Shown: positions 46,825 to 58,296 of the stretch, piece after piece
Layout: the number at the start of each line of letters is the position of its first letter
Position numbering within the stretch: the first letter of the stretch is position 1
Assembly: GCF_902459465.1 (NCBI RefSeq)
Contig: NC_047067.1
Location: forward strand, 21,451,680 to 21,515,679
Length of the DNA stretch: 64,000 bases
Reading direction: 5' to 3'
Source: Asterias rubens
Lineage: Eukaryota; Echinodermata; Asteroidea; Forcipulatida; Asteriidae
The notes under the pieces: generated by a model
The model's input: the letters and a program-made list of their open reading frames with translations, nothing else
Told to the model about the DNA's origin: nothing
The model's database searches: none
Position numbers and translations under genes: made by a program

Positions 46825-49371
46825 GTTAGTCTTAAGCCACGTTCTTACCCCACATCGTCAGGAAATTCCACACTATTTTGTTGGATTTTTCACACTTAAC
46901 TGCAGGAAATGTTTGGGAAGTATTTTTTAACCAAGTTGCAGGTGTTTTTATCCTCCATACGAAGTGTGGACCTGAGAACAAAAGAAGTGCACATAGTGTA
47001 GGGACTTGAAACACTTTGTGGACTTTCACCCGTCTACACTTATTTTCAGTGTTGTAGAGTAGCATTTTTCTTTAGTGTTCAGAGCTTGCGTTCAAATCAG
47101 ATACACCCAAGGGTTGTACATGTGTTATTGAAGTTTCAAGTCTTGCTTGGGGAAGCTTTAAAAAGATTGAGGTTTCAAATTCATGAGGAATTTTCTAGAA
47201 TAAAATCCTCAAGATATATAGCTTTTTCTCAATTTAAAAAAACAATAAAACTATATGATGAATTACTTTCACCAAAGAAGGACTAATTGTGATGATCCAA
47301 AGCTCAGGCTAAGCTTTAAAAAGAGCTTGATCCCATGCACACATGGCTGGCGAAATAATCCAATTCTCCCCCCCCCTGCAAAAAAATATTTTGAAGCACT
47401 GTATGTAGAATAGTAATAAAAAAAAAGAGTACATTATAGCCTATAGGTTGTTTTATACAAAAAATTATTGCTTTATCACCATGGATACCAAACCAGGATG
47501 GTCTTTCTGTTTTTGCAGCTTTGATTGAGGCAAAAACATTAAGTCACTATGTATAAAATACACTAGTTAATTGTTTTTGAATGTTAAGTTTATAATTAAT
47601 TGCTTCACTCATGGCTCACCGGCTGTCAACTTTGGGGTCGAAAGTTTGTCTGTAAAATGTAGCATGTCTGTAATGAGCTCGTTAGTAAGATGATTCACGT
47701 GTACAAGAAACGTGACACTGTCACGTTTCAATGATAGCATCCGAGAATTGGATGTACTTGCTCAGCCTTATTAATTAAGTCTTGGGGAAAACTTATAAGA
47801 AGTCATTGTTGTGTTTGTTCTGATTTGTTTTTGTTTACCTGCAATCATTTGTAAGGAGTTCTATAAGGACCTCCAAACTGTTATCCTCTCAAGGTTTAAT
47901 ATAATTATGGCAACTTTACGTCTAGTTAGAGGTTCATCTGTGAACTATTGAGGTTGAGCTTGATTGTAACCGATAATTATTTCAAAGGCTCTTTAAATTA
48001 TTATCTGGAAACGATCAGTTTTGCAAAAAAAGAAAAAGAAACAAGTCTGTTTTGCTATAATTGCAAGTCTGTAAAACACCTATGTTCTAGTTGTCCAAAA
48101 TCAAAACAAATCACCTCACATAATTCATACATTTATCTGAGTCTTGTAAATTGGTGAAAGACACAAAATCACAAATTTCTTTGGTCCTAACATTTCAGAA
48201 TGTGTTAGGCTTGCAAATAAAAATGGTAACATTGATGGTCAGTGCTTACAGTGCAACACAAATTTAATTGTCGTAGAGAAGATATATGAAAGTAGAATAT
48301 TAAGAAATCTAATCTTCAAATGAGGCATTTAAAAAAAAACTGTATTTATTTGGGGTTTTAATACCGAGTTGAAAGCATTTCAACAGCCTATTTTATGAAT
48401 AGTTCCATTTGTTTTATTGGAAATCTTTGTGAATGTAGTGATGATAATATGCCTTGAAAGATATACTCTTGATTTCATTATTGTTGACAGTTTTGATTTT
48501 CTCTGGGGACAACAAAAAGGAAAGGATACTGTTTGAGATTTGCATCTGATATGCATTTGTGATAGATTGTTTCTGGGTAGTAATTGCAGCCTCGCTAAGG
48601 TTCACTGGAAAACAAGTCCATTGGTCACATGTATGGTCACGTGCAGACTTGATTGTCTCACGTCCGGCTTCAACCTCCCTCAGCGGGATAACCATCGCAA
48701 GACATATCTAAGTCTTCATACAGCTGTTGATGCTCTAATAGACCCTTGCTGTAATTCATTTTAAAATCACCTGTGTACAAATAGGTCCTTGATTATCTTC
48801 TGATCAATCCATACGGTACTAATCCTTTGAACCCACGCTATATGACACGTTTTGGGACATGTGCAGCGTACTTTATTGTAGCACTTCATCCTCAAGATCA
48901 ACTCCTTGAGGTTTTTTTGTAGACAGATATTGTGTGCGGCATTTCTTCAACTAGATTGAAAGAAAACTAATAGTGAAACAGCGCTGAGAATTTCAGGACT
49001 GATTAATAAGTGATTATTTCTTTATTGAAAGAAGCTGGAAATTAAAATTGTAGAGTGTTCTGAACTTGAACAAGTGGCAATGTCATCTTCAATTTGGAAG
49101 GCAGTACTTACATGATAAATGAATTTTACAGTTTGGAGAAATAATTTGCATTTTGTGTTTATAAAAATAATAGCAACCATACATGTACAAACACAGTTCT
49201 TCACTCACAATAATTTTGGTGCCGTTGTTGATAGGCTGCATTTTAAACTGTATACTGCCCTCTGTTGGGCTGTGGTTGTTGAAGATATTGGACGTGCACT
49301 TTTATTTTAGCCTAGCCCTGCAAGATTTTGTTAAATATTTTCATGATGTGTTTTTTTGGAGACCACCAACA

Positions 49372-49530
49372 TAGGGCTGGATAGCTCGGGTGGTGGAGCA
49401 CCAGCGCATTAATCTGGAGGTAGCGGGTCCAAGTCCAGCCCTTGTCAATGCTTCTTTGTTCAACCCCAAACGATTTATAGAAATACATAGCATGAAATGG
49501 TCACTGGTAGAAAATGAGTTTTAAAGGGCC
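49372..49530 (+). repeat. tRNA-derived SINE
   Basis: GGGCTGGATAGCTCGGGTGG begins a tRNA-like head with A-box TAGCTCGGGTGGTGGAGC and B-box-like GGGTCCAAGTCC, closing with CAGCCC, which pairs with the first bases. A non-tRNA body follows. The loop residues are not those of a working tRNA. Confidence 0.65.
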
Positions 49531-50212
49531 TGCCCTTTTGTTTTTAAGTACATAGCCAACCGGACTCATGAACTTTCCATTTGTCTTAGAATGTTCACAC
49601 TATGAGCATAATATAAAATGTTTTGTGCAGATTTTATGCAAATGATAATTTTGGGTAGTAACTGACTTTTTGTGTTGCATTTCGCTCTACTGTACAAGGA
49701 AAACCCTTCAATTATAAACAAACCCACACCAAAATTTGTGGAGATGTAGTGCAGGATAGTCTCTGTATCCTTTGAAAATGTCTCATACATGTACAACTGT
49801 GTTTGGAGATTGTGATTCAACTTAAAGGGTAGACTCCTGCCCTCAAGACAGAATTGTGTACTTTTTGGTCAAATAAACAAACCGCACCTCTTTCAGTGGC
49901 ACCCAGGACTCATGATCAAGACATTAAGGAGACGTTTGTACCTTGTAGAGCTGGAAAACCTTATTTGCATAATTCCAAATTTCTTTTACTCACCTGAACA
50001 AAAAAACAGAATATGTTTATGACCTGCCAAGGTTCAACAGGATTTCCTGGACCCGTCTCCGAAACTAGGATGTTCAAGTTCCTTTTCTGTGTCAAAAAAA
50101 AAAATGCGCTTTCATTTTGAAAAGCAGAACAAAAGCTGTTTGATGGGTGGGTGTTTTTCTGACGAGCTCTTTTGATAGTGTGTTGGTTCTAACTATATTT
50201 TTGTTTAATTCT

Positions 50213-50496
50213 TAAGCATTGTGAGAAACGGCTCCCTCTGAAGTAACATAGTTTTCGAGAAAGAAGTAGTTTTCCACGAATTTGATTTTGAGACCTCAGA
50301 TTTAGAATTTGAGTCTCGAAATCGAGCATCCGAAAGCACACAACTTCATGTGACAAGGGTGTTTTTCTTTCTTAGTATCTCGCAACTCCGATGACCGATT
50401 GAGCTCAAATTTTCACAGGTTATGCATATATTGAGATACGCCAAGTGAGAAGTGGTCTTTGACAATTACTAATAGTATCCAATGTCTTTTAATTTA
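50213..50496. mobile_element. MITE of the 'GGCAGTGGACAC' family, 5'-truncated copy
   Basis: Shares GTGAGAAACG(G/A)CTC, CTCTGAAGTAAC and TTTGACAATTAC with the copy at 58014-58296 and carries a middle part missing there (CTCGCAACTCCGATGACCGA and neighbours). The right end is worn: ATCCAATGTCTTTAA. This sequence type is familiar to me from sea-star DNA. Confidence 0.65.
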
Positions 50497-52706
50497 AAAA
50501 GAAACCTTTGAAGTGTAGATGATGGATCTGATATGAGCTGGTTGATTATTCTCCATGGTTTAATTAGCTCTAGTTGTATAGTCAGAGGACTACCCAGGAT
50601 GACATGCAAAATGGAGCCTCATTTGAGATGACAACCTATCTATTAAATGGAACTTAAAGTCATTTTAAAGGAATTTAATGTGATGCCATATTTACTACAT
50701 TCGTTAGGCTTACTGAACAAGGAGCTTACTACTAAAAGACATTGTAAACATCCCGTATTACTGATATTCTAACCGAATGAAAGTCAGAAAAGCAAGCGTA
50801 TATTGACAAAATAAACCCAGTCTATGCTTACAGTGTATAGAGGAGTGTACTGTAGTTGGCAGTTGGCGGTAGGCGTATTGTGAGAGATGCACAGTCTAAG
50901 CAGCCCTGACCTAGATGTACTTGTTCATCTATGTATGTGCTCGGCCTACTTTCTTGATGTTTCACTTAAATCTCTTAATCACACCCTGTCCTAGTTCTCT
51001 TCCCTTTTTGCATATTTGCTCTAAATGTTCTAATTTAATGATGTGTACCAGCTGGGAAACCATGCAGAAAACTGTCTGAATGTGATTCATTAAATAACAT
51101 CTGGTTAGTTTTTGCTTGAAATTTCGGCATAACGGTTCTATTTGTTTACTTCAGAACCACTTTAGATTGTTGACCTACAAACGTAAAAACATCGGGGATT
51201 ACACAATTCAGAGAGATAAACAAATTAATACGTAAGCGGCTTTTACTTTGTAAAAATAACTTTGTTAGAATCCTACTTTTTTTCAAATAGAAAAAAAACA
51301 AACATTTTCACAATTTTAACAAAAAAGGCTGTCCTTTTAAAAACCTTTTTCAACTTTGGTTTAAAAAACGGTTTTATTTTTAAGCACACTGTAAGTAACT
51401 GCGCCATTCTCAAGAGATTTGTGAGATTGTGTATGGGCCAGTTCAGTCAATTTGTAAGTTTAAAGCAGTGTGTAATCCATCAGATGGATAACAATTGGTG
51501 CTTTGTTTAACATGTTTTCAGGTGGAAATGGACAACTCATGAGGTTGACATTAGATTTTAATGTAGTCTTAGCCGCAGGAGTTATTTTGCACCATTCTTA
51601 CAAATTAAACAAAAAGTAAATTTTTTGACTTTTCCTGCGCCTTATCTGTAATTTTGACTGAAGAAAATGGCCAACGTCTTTAGGAGTTTCAGCAAACTTA
51701 GAGATGTCTTATATCCAGATCCTAGCTAATATCTTCTGTATATTAATTTTAAAACTTGTCAACAAATGAAGGCTCTCCCAAAATGAGCTAGAACATCCAA
51801 CGCACGCCTATTGAGGAACAGCGTGCGCAGTGCAGCTGGATTTCCCAATCACATTCCACCCCCCTCTCAATCAACTCTTGACTTTCATGTTCACGGATGG
51901 CACAGAAATGTCAGCAATAATGAGCCCAGCCCTGGATTTTTTTGTCTCGGGCCTACTGTCTCCCTCTCTGCCGGCAGCCCGCCACCCCGCCACCAATAAC
52001 AAGCCAGTACCAACGAGCAGAAATTATATTGTTAACATCAATTCAGTGGGTGCATTCATCCATCATCAATGCAATGTCATTAGTCACGGTATACACCGAG
52101 CAGTGCTACAAGGGTGCTCTTCCGGCCCAGTTACGATTCCGATCCTGCGATCCACTGGCCTTGGTGCTGCTACTATGAGGATGGCAATGTAGTCTGCATG
52201 TCTCACGTCCCTCGCAAACCCCCGTATTTTTTTCCCTTTTTGTCGTTGCTTGAATTAGGTCAAGCCGAAGGGAAAGTTACGGAAAGCCTGGCCCGCTGCT
52301 TCGTCACTCAGTGCATTTCTAACACATGGCTGGATCATGCACAAATCATATAATCAGCCTGCCGGGATTGTTTCAAGATGACGATGGGCCAATTGGTCGC
52401 TTGGCCTAGTTTGCCAGACGTGCTGTGGCCTAGATATGCCATCCGGGTGCCAAATGATGGAAGGGAGGGGGGTGGGGTGGGGGGGGGGGTGGACTTCAAT
52501 AAGAAATGAGCCACAAGCATTTTTTGGAAGGCTAGCATTCATGGTGGCCGCCAGTGCCAGCAAACTGGTGTTATGGATGTGCACATGTTTCAGAAGGATT
52601 GAATGTTAGAAAAACCTGTGGCAAGAAAATTAAAAAGGTTTTTGTAAATTTGTAGGAATACGTAACAGATTGTGTGAAAAATAAAGTGTGCAGTACATTA
52701 CTTTGC

Positions 52707-52830
52707 TGCAATCACTGATGCTCCCTAGTAGCTGGTAGGCCTATAAATTAGAAACAGACGACCACCAACTGCAATCACTAATGCTCCCTAGTAGCGGGTA
52801 GGCCTATAAATTAGAAACAGACGACCACCA
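52707..52830. repeat. 63-bp tandem duplication
   Basis: Two units starting TGCAATCACT(G/A)ATGCTCCC at 52707 and 52770. They include GTAGGCCTATAAATTAG and differ at only a couple of bases. Confidence 0.9.
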
Positions 52831-53718
52831 AAAGTGTAGTCATTAGTGTGTTTGAAATTGTTATTGACTGGTCTCCCTTCCTCACAACAACAGTTGCAAT
52901 GTTTTTGTTTTTTTCAATTTTACTATACCATTGAAGCTCAATTTCATCTGCTCAGTGCTTTAATGTCTTTAACGCAATTTTATATCAAAAATTATCAATA
53001 TGGAGACATGAAATTATGTGTGTGGCTTGGTGTGTACTTTCCTTTTTACTCATTGCGCACTATACACATTACCAACAATGCATGACAGATACATGGATTT
53101 CTGCTCTTACCCCTTTGAACATGACACGGGCATCAAACAACACAAAAGGTAAACGCAGAAAAAGGTCAAAGCAGAAAGTATCTGCTAATGATTTTGGAGT
53201 GGGAGGGTTACAAAAAATCTTCAGTCTCCCCTCTTCCAAAGTGTTTATACTTTATAGGATTTCCTTTTAAATCAAACTTTATTCAGCCAGGTATTGCGTT
53301 TTTAGGGGAAGCAGTTAAGTACACACATTGATGAACAGAGCTGTTTTAGCAGCTGCCAGCTCAGCTGTTTCTGTATTGGAATGAGCAATTCTCCAGAAGT
53401 GTTTTTTCCTTCTTTTTTCCCCTCAAAACATTTCTGAAAACCAGTTTAGCGGGCGGATTTCAGCCATATTTGTTTTCTGTTTAACACAGATTTACATGAT
53501 GAAATTGCAATTGTACACCAAACATTATTTTGTTTATTCAATTCAATTCAATTTAGTGGAACATTTATTTCCGCATTGGACATGGATACATTGTCTTTAA
53601 AGCCGACAATTTGTAAACCTTCAAACTTACATCTTGTTTCTTGTAACAAAATTGTGAATTTGTCAAAAGATTACATTTCTGACTGATTGTCCCAGTCAGT
53701 TTTGGTACAGTGTGTTTT

Positions 53719-54060
53719 ATTCATTTTGGTTTTTACCCATACACCGATGTGTGTTAGCACTGTATACTCAGTACTTTCCCGAGTCCTGTGAAAAAATATC
53801 ACAGGCATGTTACTCGGGTGGGATTCGAACCCACGACCCTTGCAATTATAGAGCAGTGTCTTACCAACTAGACTACCGAGGTTGCCCGGCAGCTAGAGGC
53901 AGTTCGAATCCTATGTTTTGGCAGCGGGTACAGCAACGATATAATAGATGTTAAATTTGCATCGGGGATAAAGTATATTCATTTTGGTTTTTACCCATAC
54001 ACCGATGTGTGTTAGCACTGTATACTCAGTACTTTCCCGAGGTGAAAAAATATCACAGGC
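53719..54060 (-). repeat. tRNA-derived SINE with a duplicated tail
   Basis: On the minus strand the head is GGCAACCTCGGTAGTCTAGT with A-box and a canonical B-box GGTTCGAATCC (53821-53831 in plus coordinates). A body follows, extending down to 53719. The body segment 53719-53805 recurs at 53977-54060, 258 bp away, in direct orientation, suggesting two tandem or nested copies. Not called as a tRNA gene because the head continues into SINE body and no terminator follows the head. Confidence 0.75.
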
Positions 54061-57000
54061 AGTGTGTTTTGTTTGTTTATTTGTTTGCTTGATTTCTTTT
54101 TTAGGTAAAAAACAAACAAAATGGGGGGAGGGTTCTTGCTGTTCCTTGCTCTATGCTTCAGAGGGAAATACCTCCCCGGTGGTCTGCTTGTGTGTTTTTA
54201 TGTTAGTAGTTTCATCAACTTGACAGCTTATATGAACTTTCAGAATAAAGCTTTGTCAGCTTGTTTAATAGGACCTGATTTCAAGAAAAGTTTGCTTAAC
54301 AAAATCAAAGAAGGAAACTAGGTAGGCCTATATGTTATTTGGTGTGGTATTTTGGCTGGTAAACTGTTTTTCTGGTAGGCAGAAGTGTGCTGTACTTAGC
54401 AAGTATTAGTATGTTCCAGCAGCTCTTTGATTGTCCCCCTGTTCAATTATGGCCAGTGCAGTATCATGCATAGTGGGTGTTCTAGGTTGTTGTGAGTATA
54501 AGAATTCACAACTCTATTTATTATATTTACAGGAAAGGGAGAGTTTTTACCCCCATTTTCCTATTTTTAAGGCAATTTGGATTATTTTTTAAAAACCTTG
54601 GCCCAATGTCGTACAGCTGAGATCTTATTCTCAGCTGTAATTTCTGCTAATCAAAAACAGGAAAACAGTCTAAGCAGGAAAACAGTCTCAAATGATACAA
54701 TGGTATTAAGGCTGATAGCCTTCTGGTAAAGTAATCTGGTTGCTGTGAGATTAGCTTCTAAATAGGGCTCTATTGCATATTGTGCTGTTTATTTACTACA
54801 CGTATCGCTATCGTTTAATGCAACATTAAACGTGTCTGAGAGGCTGTATAGAGTATTTTATAGTGTGAGCAACGAGACACTCTAAAATAGCTAATAATGC
54901 AATTTTGCTGCTGATTGAAAACCTAATCTATGAAGCTATGATTGCAAACCAGTTGACCTACTTTAGGAGAATGTGCACCTATCCACTTTCCTGATTGACC
55001 TGTGATACATGGAGATTTCCCCTCCCCCCCCCCCCTCGATCTGAGCCTCATTTATTCCCGATGTCCGCCCCTCCTAAAATTGACCTGATTCTAGCTGACA
55101 CTGCTTGCTCTTCTTTTTTTTCCCCTTTATTCCTTTTTTCCCCTGTTTGATTGGGGAGAGTACAAGGCTAGGTCAATGAACCATACGGGGTTGACACTGT
55201 CTCACCACATTCAACCAGTCTGGTTCCTGGTTCACTAAGAGTGAAACTGGAATAATCCGGTAGACAAACAACCTAAAAATAGAAAAAAAAGACAGATGAA
55301 TGCCAACTAAAGGACCATGGAGTGAGCCAGAGAATCGGACATTAAGAAAACAATGTTGAGAGAGAGAGAGAGAGAGATGGGGAAACAAATGCAGTACATT
55401 CAACACGTGTTTTAATGCCAATGATGCGAATAACACACCCAAATGACAGTGAGAAGTCGGGGTCTGAATGGTGAAATCCATATAGGCCTGCGGGGGCCCA
55501 GGGCTGCCATTTCACGCCATGGCCCACCTCGATTGACCTTGCCGGAGCTCCCTACTGGCCAATCACAAACCGGCCCTCTGACGTCACTGACCCAGTTTTA
55601 TTATTTTTTTCCCTCTTCTATTGAATGCCCCAGATGTTGTGTGTGTGTATGTATAATTTTTCCTCCCCCTCTGGTATACAAGGGCATTGGTTTTATAGGC
55701 TGTTTGTTTTGAGGGAGTTGGATTTCTTGTGGTTGTCCGTTGCTGCTGGGGTTCTAGAGACACTTCGTCCAAGGACAGAGGGGTAGAGGACCAGACTTGA
55801 AGGTGCTTGACACACGTAAGCCCTGCTGGCTGACAAAAGACAACTTGGCCCAATTTCTAATCTCACTGGTACCCCTGGTTTTATGGCCTTGTTACTCGTC
55901 TTTGAAATTAAACAAAAATTACTTAGGGTTGAACTTTTTTAAAGTGCAGTGCACAAAACTGTGTACATTGGAAACTGTTAATTTTAAGAGGTCATGAGAA
56001 AACAAAGAAATTCTAACATACTTTTGTTCAACATTAGTTCTTGTATTTTTTCATGCAGGAAACTCCTTTGATTTCTTTTTTTCATATGTGACAATTTGAT
56101 AGCAACTTGGCAGATGTCGAGCCCAATTGGCATCAATCCATTAAGATCAATTGAAATACTTGCATTCTGACCCTCTTCTGCATTTGTCTTGATCTTAACT
56201 ACGAGCTGAAAGATAACTTTCCACGTTGCCGTTGCTGAAATAGCGTCTGATTTACAGTTAGTGTATCGCATGTTGTCTGACGCCCTTTGGCCAAATGTCA
56301 AGAAGTTTGATACAACCGGTTTCTAGGCCAAGCGCATCCCATAAAATTGTCATGAATGAGACCCGACGCCCTCGCTCCAGCTAAATCATGAGGAAGTAGG
56401 TTAAATTTACAGTATGATGTCATGGCAGCTCCTGACCCCCTTAAAAGTAATGGAGCTGACTCTATTAGAGAAAAAAACCCAGGAAAGTGAGAAAAGTTCC
56501 AAATAAATCTGCAGCTTGAAGAATCAGGCCGTAGCTTGGGTCTCATGAATGATTGAGTTAAAAGCAATATTTTTCCGGACTTTTTTCATGTCCCATTTCT
56601 GTCATGTGTTAGCTACAATATTGCATTAATATAACCCTTGTAAAAGAAGTGCCTCACAATAACAACTACCAAATCTAGGCAGTAAAAATACTTGATTTTT
56701 TTTTGAAAAGTCAGTAAAAGTGTACTGAGGACGACTATCCAAGTACTTATAATAAACACATGTAACACACTAAAATTTAACTAAAAGGCAAGTTAAAAAG
56801 TAAGAAGAAGATGAAATCCAAATGTTTAAAAAACTGAAAAAGTATTGAAAAAGACGATAAATACTGCAGGTACAAGGGAACAAAAATTAGAACACAGAAC
56901 ACTCCTATCTGATACAAAAGCTCCCTGCTTCACTTATTTTGACTGATACTTTCTCTTTTTTGGAGAGAGAAAGTCACTTTGTCTGTTTTCCCATCAGTTT

Positions 57001-58013
57001 CAAATGATTTCAAATGTTGTAACTTCGAGTATGAGTAGCAAAGTTCTGAAAAAAAATAATGTACTGTAGTTCTAAAAGAAGAAAAGTTGTAGGTCTTTGG
57101 TCCAAGATCATCAACATTAACAGATGAGTAGGACTAAGACCACAGGGCTCGATAACCAAGACTCCTATAAGACTTGAGATCTGTATCAATTGGGTAGGAA
57201 GAAGAGCAGTTTGGGTGTAGGTTCAAAGTAAACCACCATATAGTCCATCATTTGACATCTAAGGGATCACTGGTTTAGAGGAAGCTATGAGAAGAACCAA
57301 TTCCTGAGAGCAATTATTGATACTCAAGACATAGCTTGGGAAATGAGTGGAGAGCAATTATTTATACTCAAGACTAAGCCGGGGAAATGAGTGGAATATG
57401 TTGTGGGGGACTCCAGGCTATGAATGCACCTTCCCTTCCACTCTTTCCAACAGGTCTGAGCGGATCACAAGAGTGTCACAATCATCGCTTTTATACATGT
57501 ATCTTGAACTCTAGTATTCCCAAGTCTGAAGAGCTTTTATTCACATGATTTTTGTCTTCATTTGTCAGTTGATCGTTCCATTCTCTCCTTCCCGCACTCT
57601 CTTCAATAGCCCAATCCCCTCGAGGTGTCCAGGGGGAAAATTTACGTCCTGGTAAAGGCGCACACCCGAACTGCGATGAAAGACTGTTGTTTTATTTTGT
57701 CACACGATCCGGTGCGAACTCATTACAAGGGGTCAACGAACCCTATCACTTGACAAAACTAAGTCTTGGTGAATCTAGCTCATGATCCGGGGTCGTGACC
57801 CCTACCATAATGTTCCCCTGTTCAAGTGAGTGTGTACGTGTTTGCTGGGGTTGAGAGAATGTTCTGAGAAATCTATGTCGGGGTTACATCCAAGACAGCA
57901 TGGGGAGACTTAATTGACGCCCGTACTGCTATAATCTGTCTTTCCTTACTGAGATGGGACGTTTGTTACTCTTTGTGTTCAACTGCTCTTCGGACCAAAG
58001 AGACCTGGAATAT
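54061..58013. other. Gene-poor stretch with possible regulatory islands
   Basis: No coding exon. Simple repeats include a (GA)n at about 55361-55378. Islands at 55480-55590, 56100-56560 and 57560-57990 have high sequence complexity and few stop-biased AT runs. No splice-compatible open frame with recognisable similarity was found in them. They could be conserved non-coding elements. Confidence 0.35.
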
Positions 58014-58296
58014 TTTAAAGGCAGTGGACACAGTTAATTATTACTCAAAATATATGTTAGCATCAAAACTTACTTGGTAAGGAGCAATGAGGACTTGATA
58101 GTATAACATATTGTGAGAAACGACTCTCTCTGAAGTAACTAAAGTTTTTGAGAAAGAGGTAATTTTCTCACTAAACTAGTTGAATATGAGAAAGACCTCA
58201 GTCCGGAAACCTTTCTATTTTATGCATTTATGGTGGGATACACCAAGTGAGAATACTGGTCTTTGACAATTACCAAACATGTCTAGTGCCTTTAAA
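58014..58296. mobile_element. MITE, 'TTTAAAGGCAGTGGACAC' family
   Basis: Left end TTTAAAGGCAGTGGACACAG; the right end ATGTCTAGTGCCTTTAAA is its diverged complement. Internal GTGAGAAACGACTCTCTC and GAGAAAGAGGTAATTTTCTC. 283 bp, internally deleted relative to 50213-50496. No coding capacity. Confidence 0.75.

Larger units (their letters stand above)
46825..53700. other. Gene-poor stretch with repeats and complex islands
   Basis: No coding exon supported. Mostly AT-rich. The open frame at 47086-47286 and others lack recognisable domains. Islands of balanced-composition, repeat-free sequence at about 48590-48770 (containing TCACGTG) and 51790-52470 stand out and may be regulatory. A SINE is at 49372 and a MITE at 50213. 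Confidence 0.4.

Noticed and set aside
51811-52192. Overlapping 62-120-codon frames in the 51.8-52.2-kb island
   Set aside because: Open frames in three registers reflect higher G+C, not coding; no motif recognised.
53811-53890. Functional tRNA gene on the minus strand
   Set aside because: The A and B boxes are clear, but the head continues into a repeated body rather than a T-run terminator, and a second copy of the body lies nearby. SINE is the better call.
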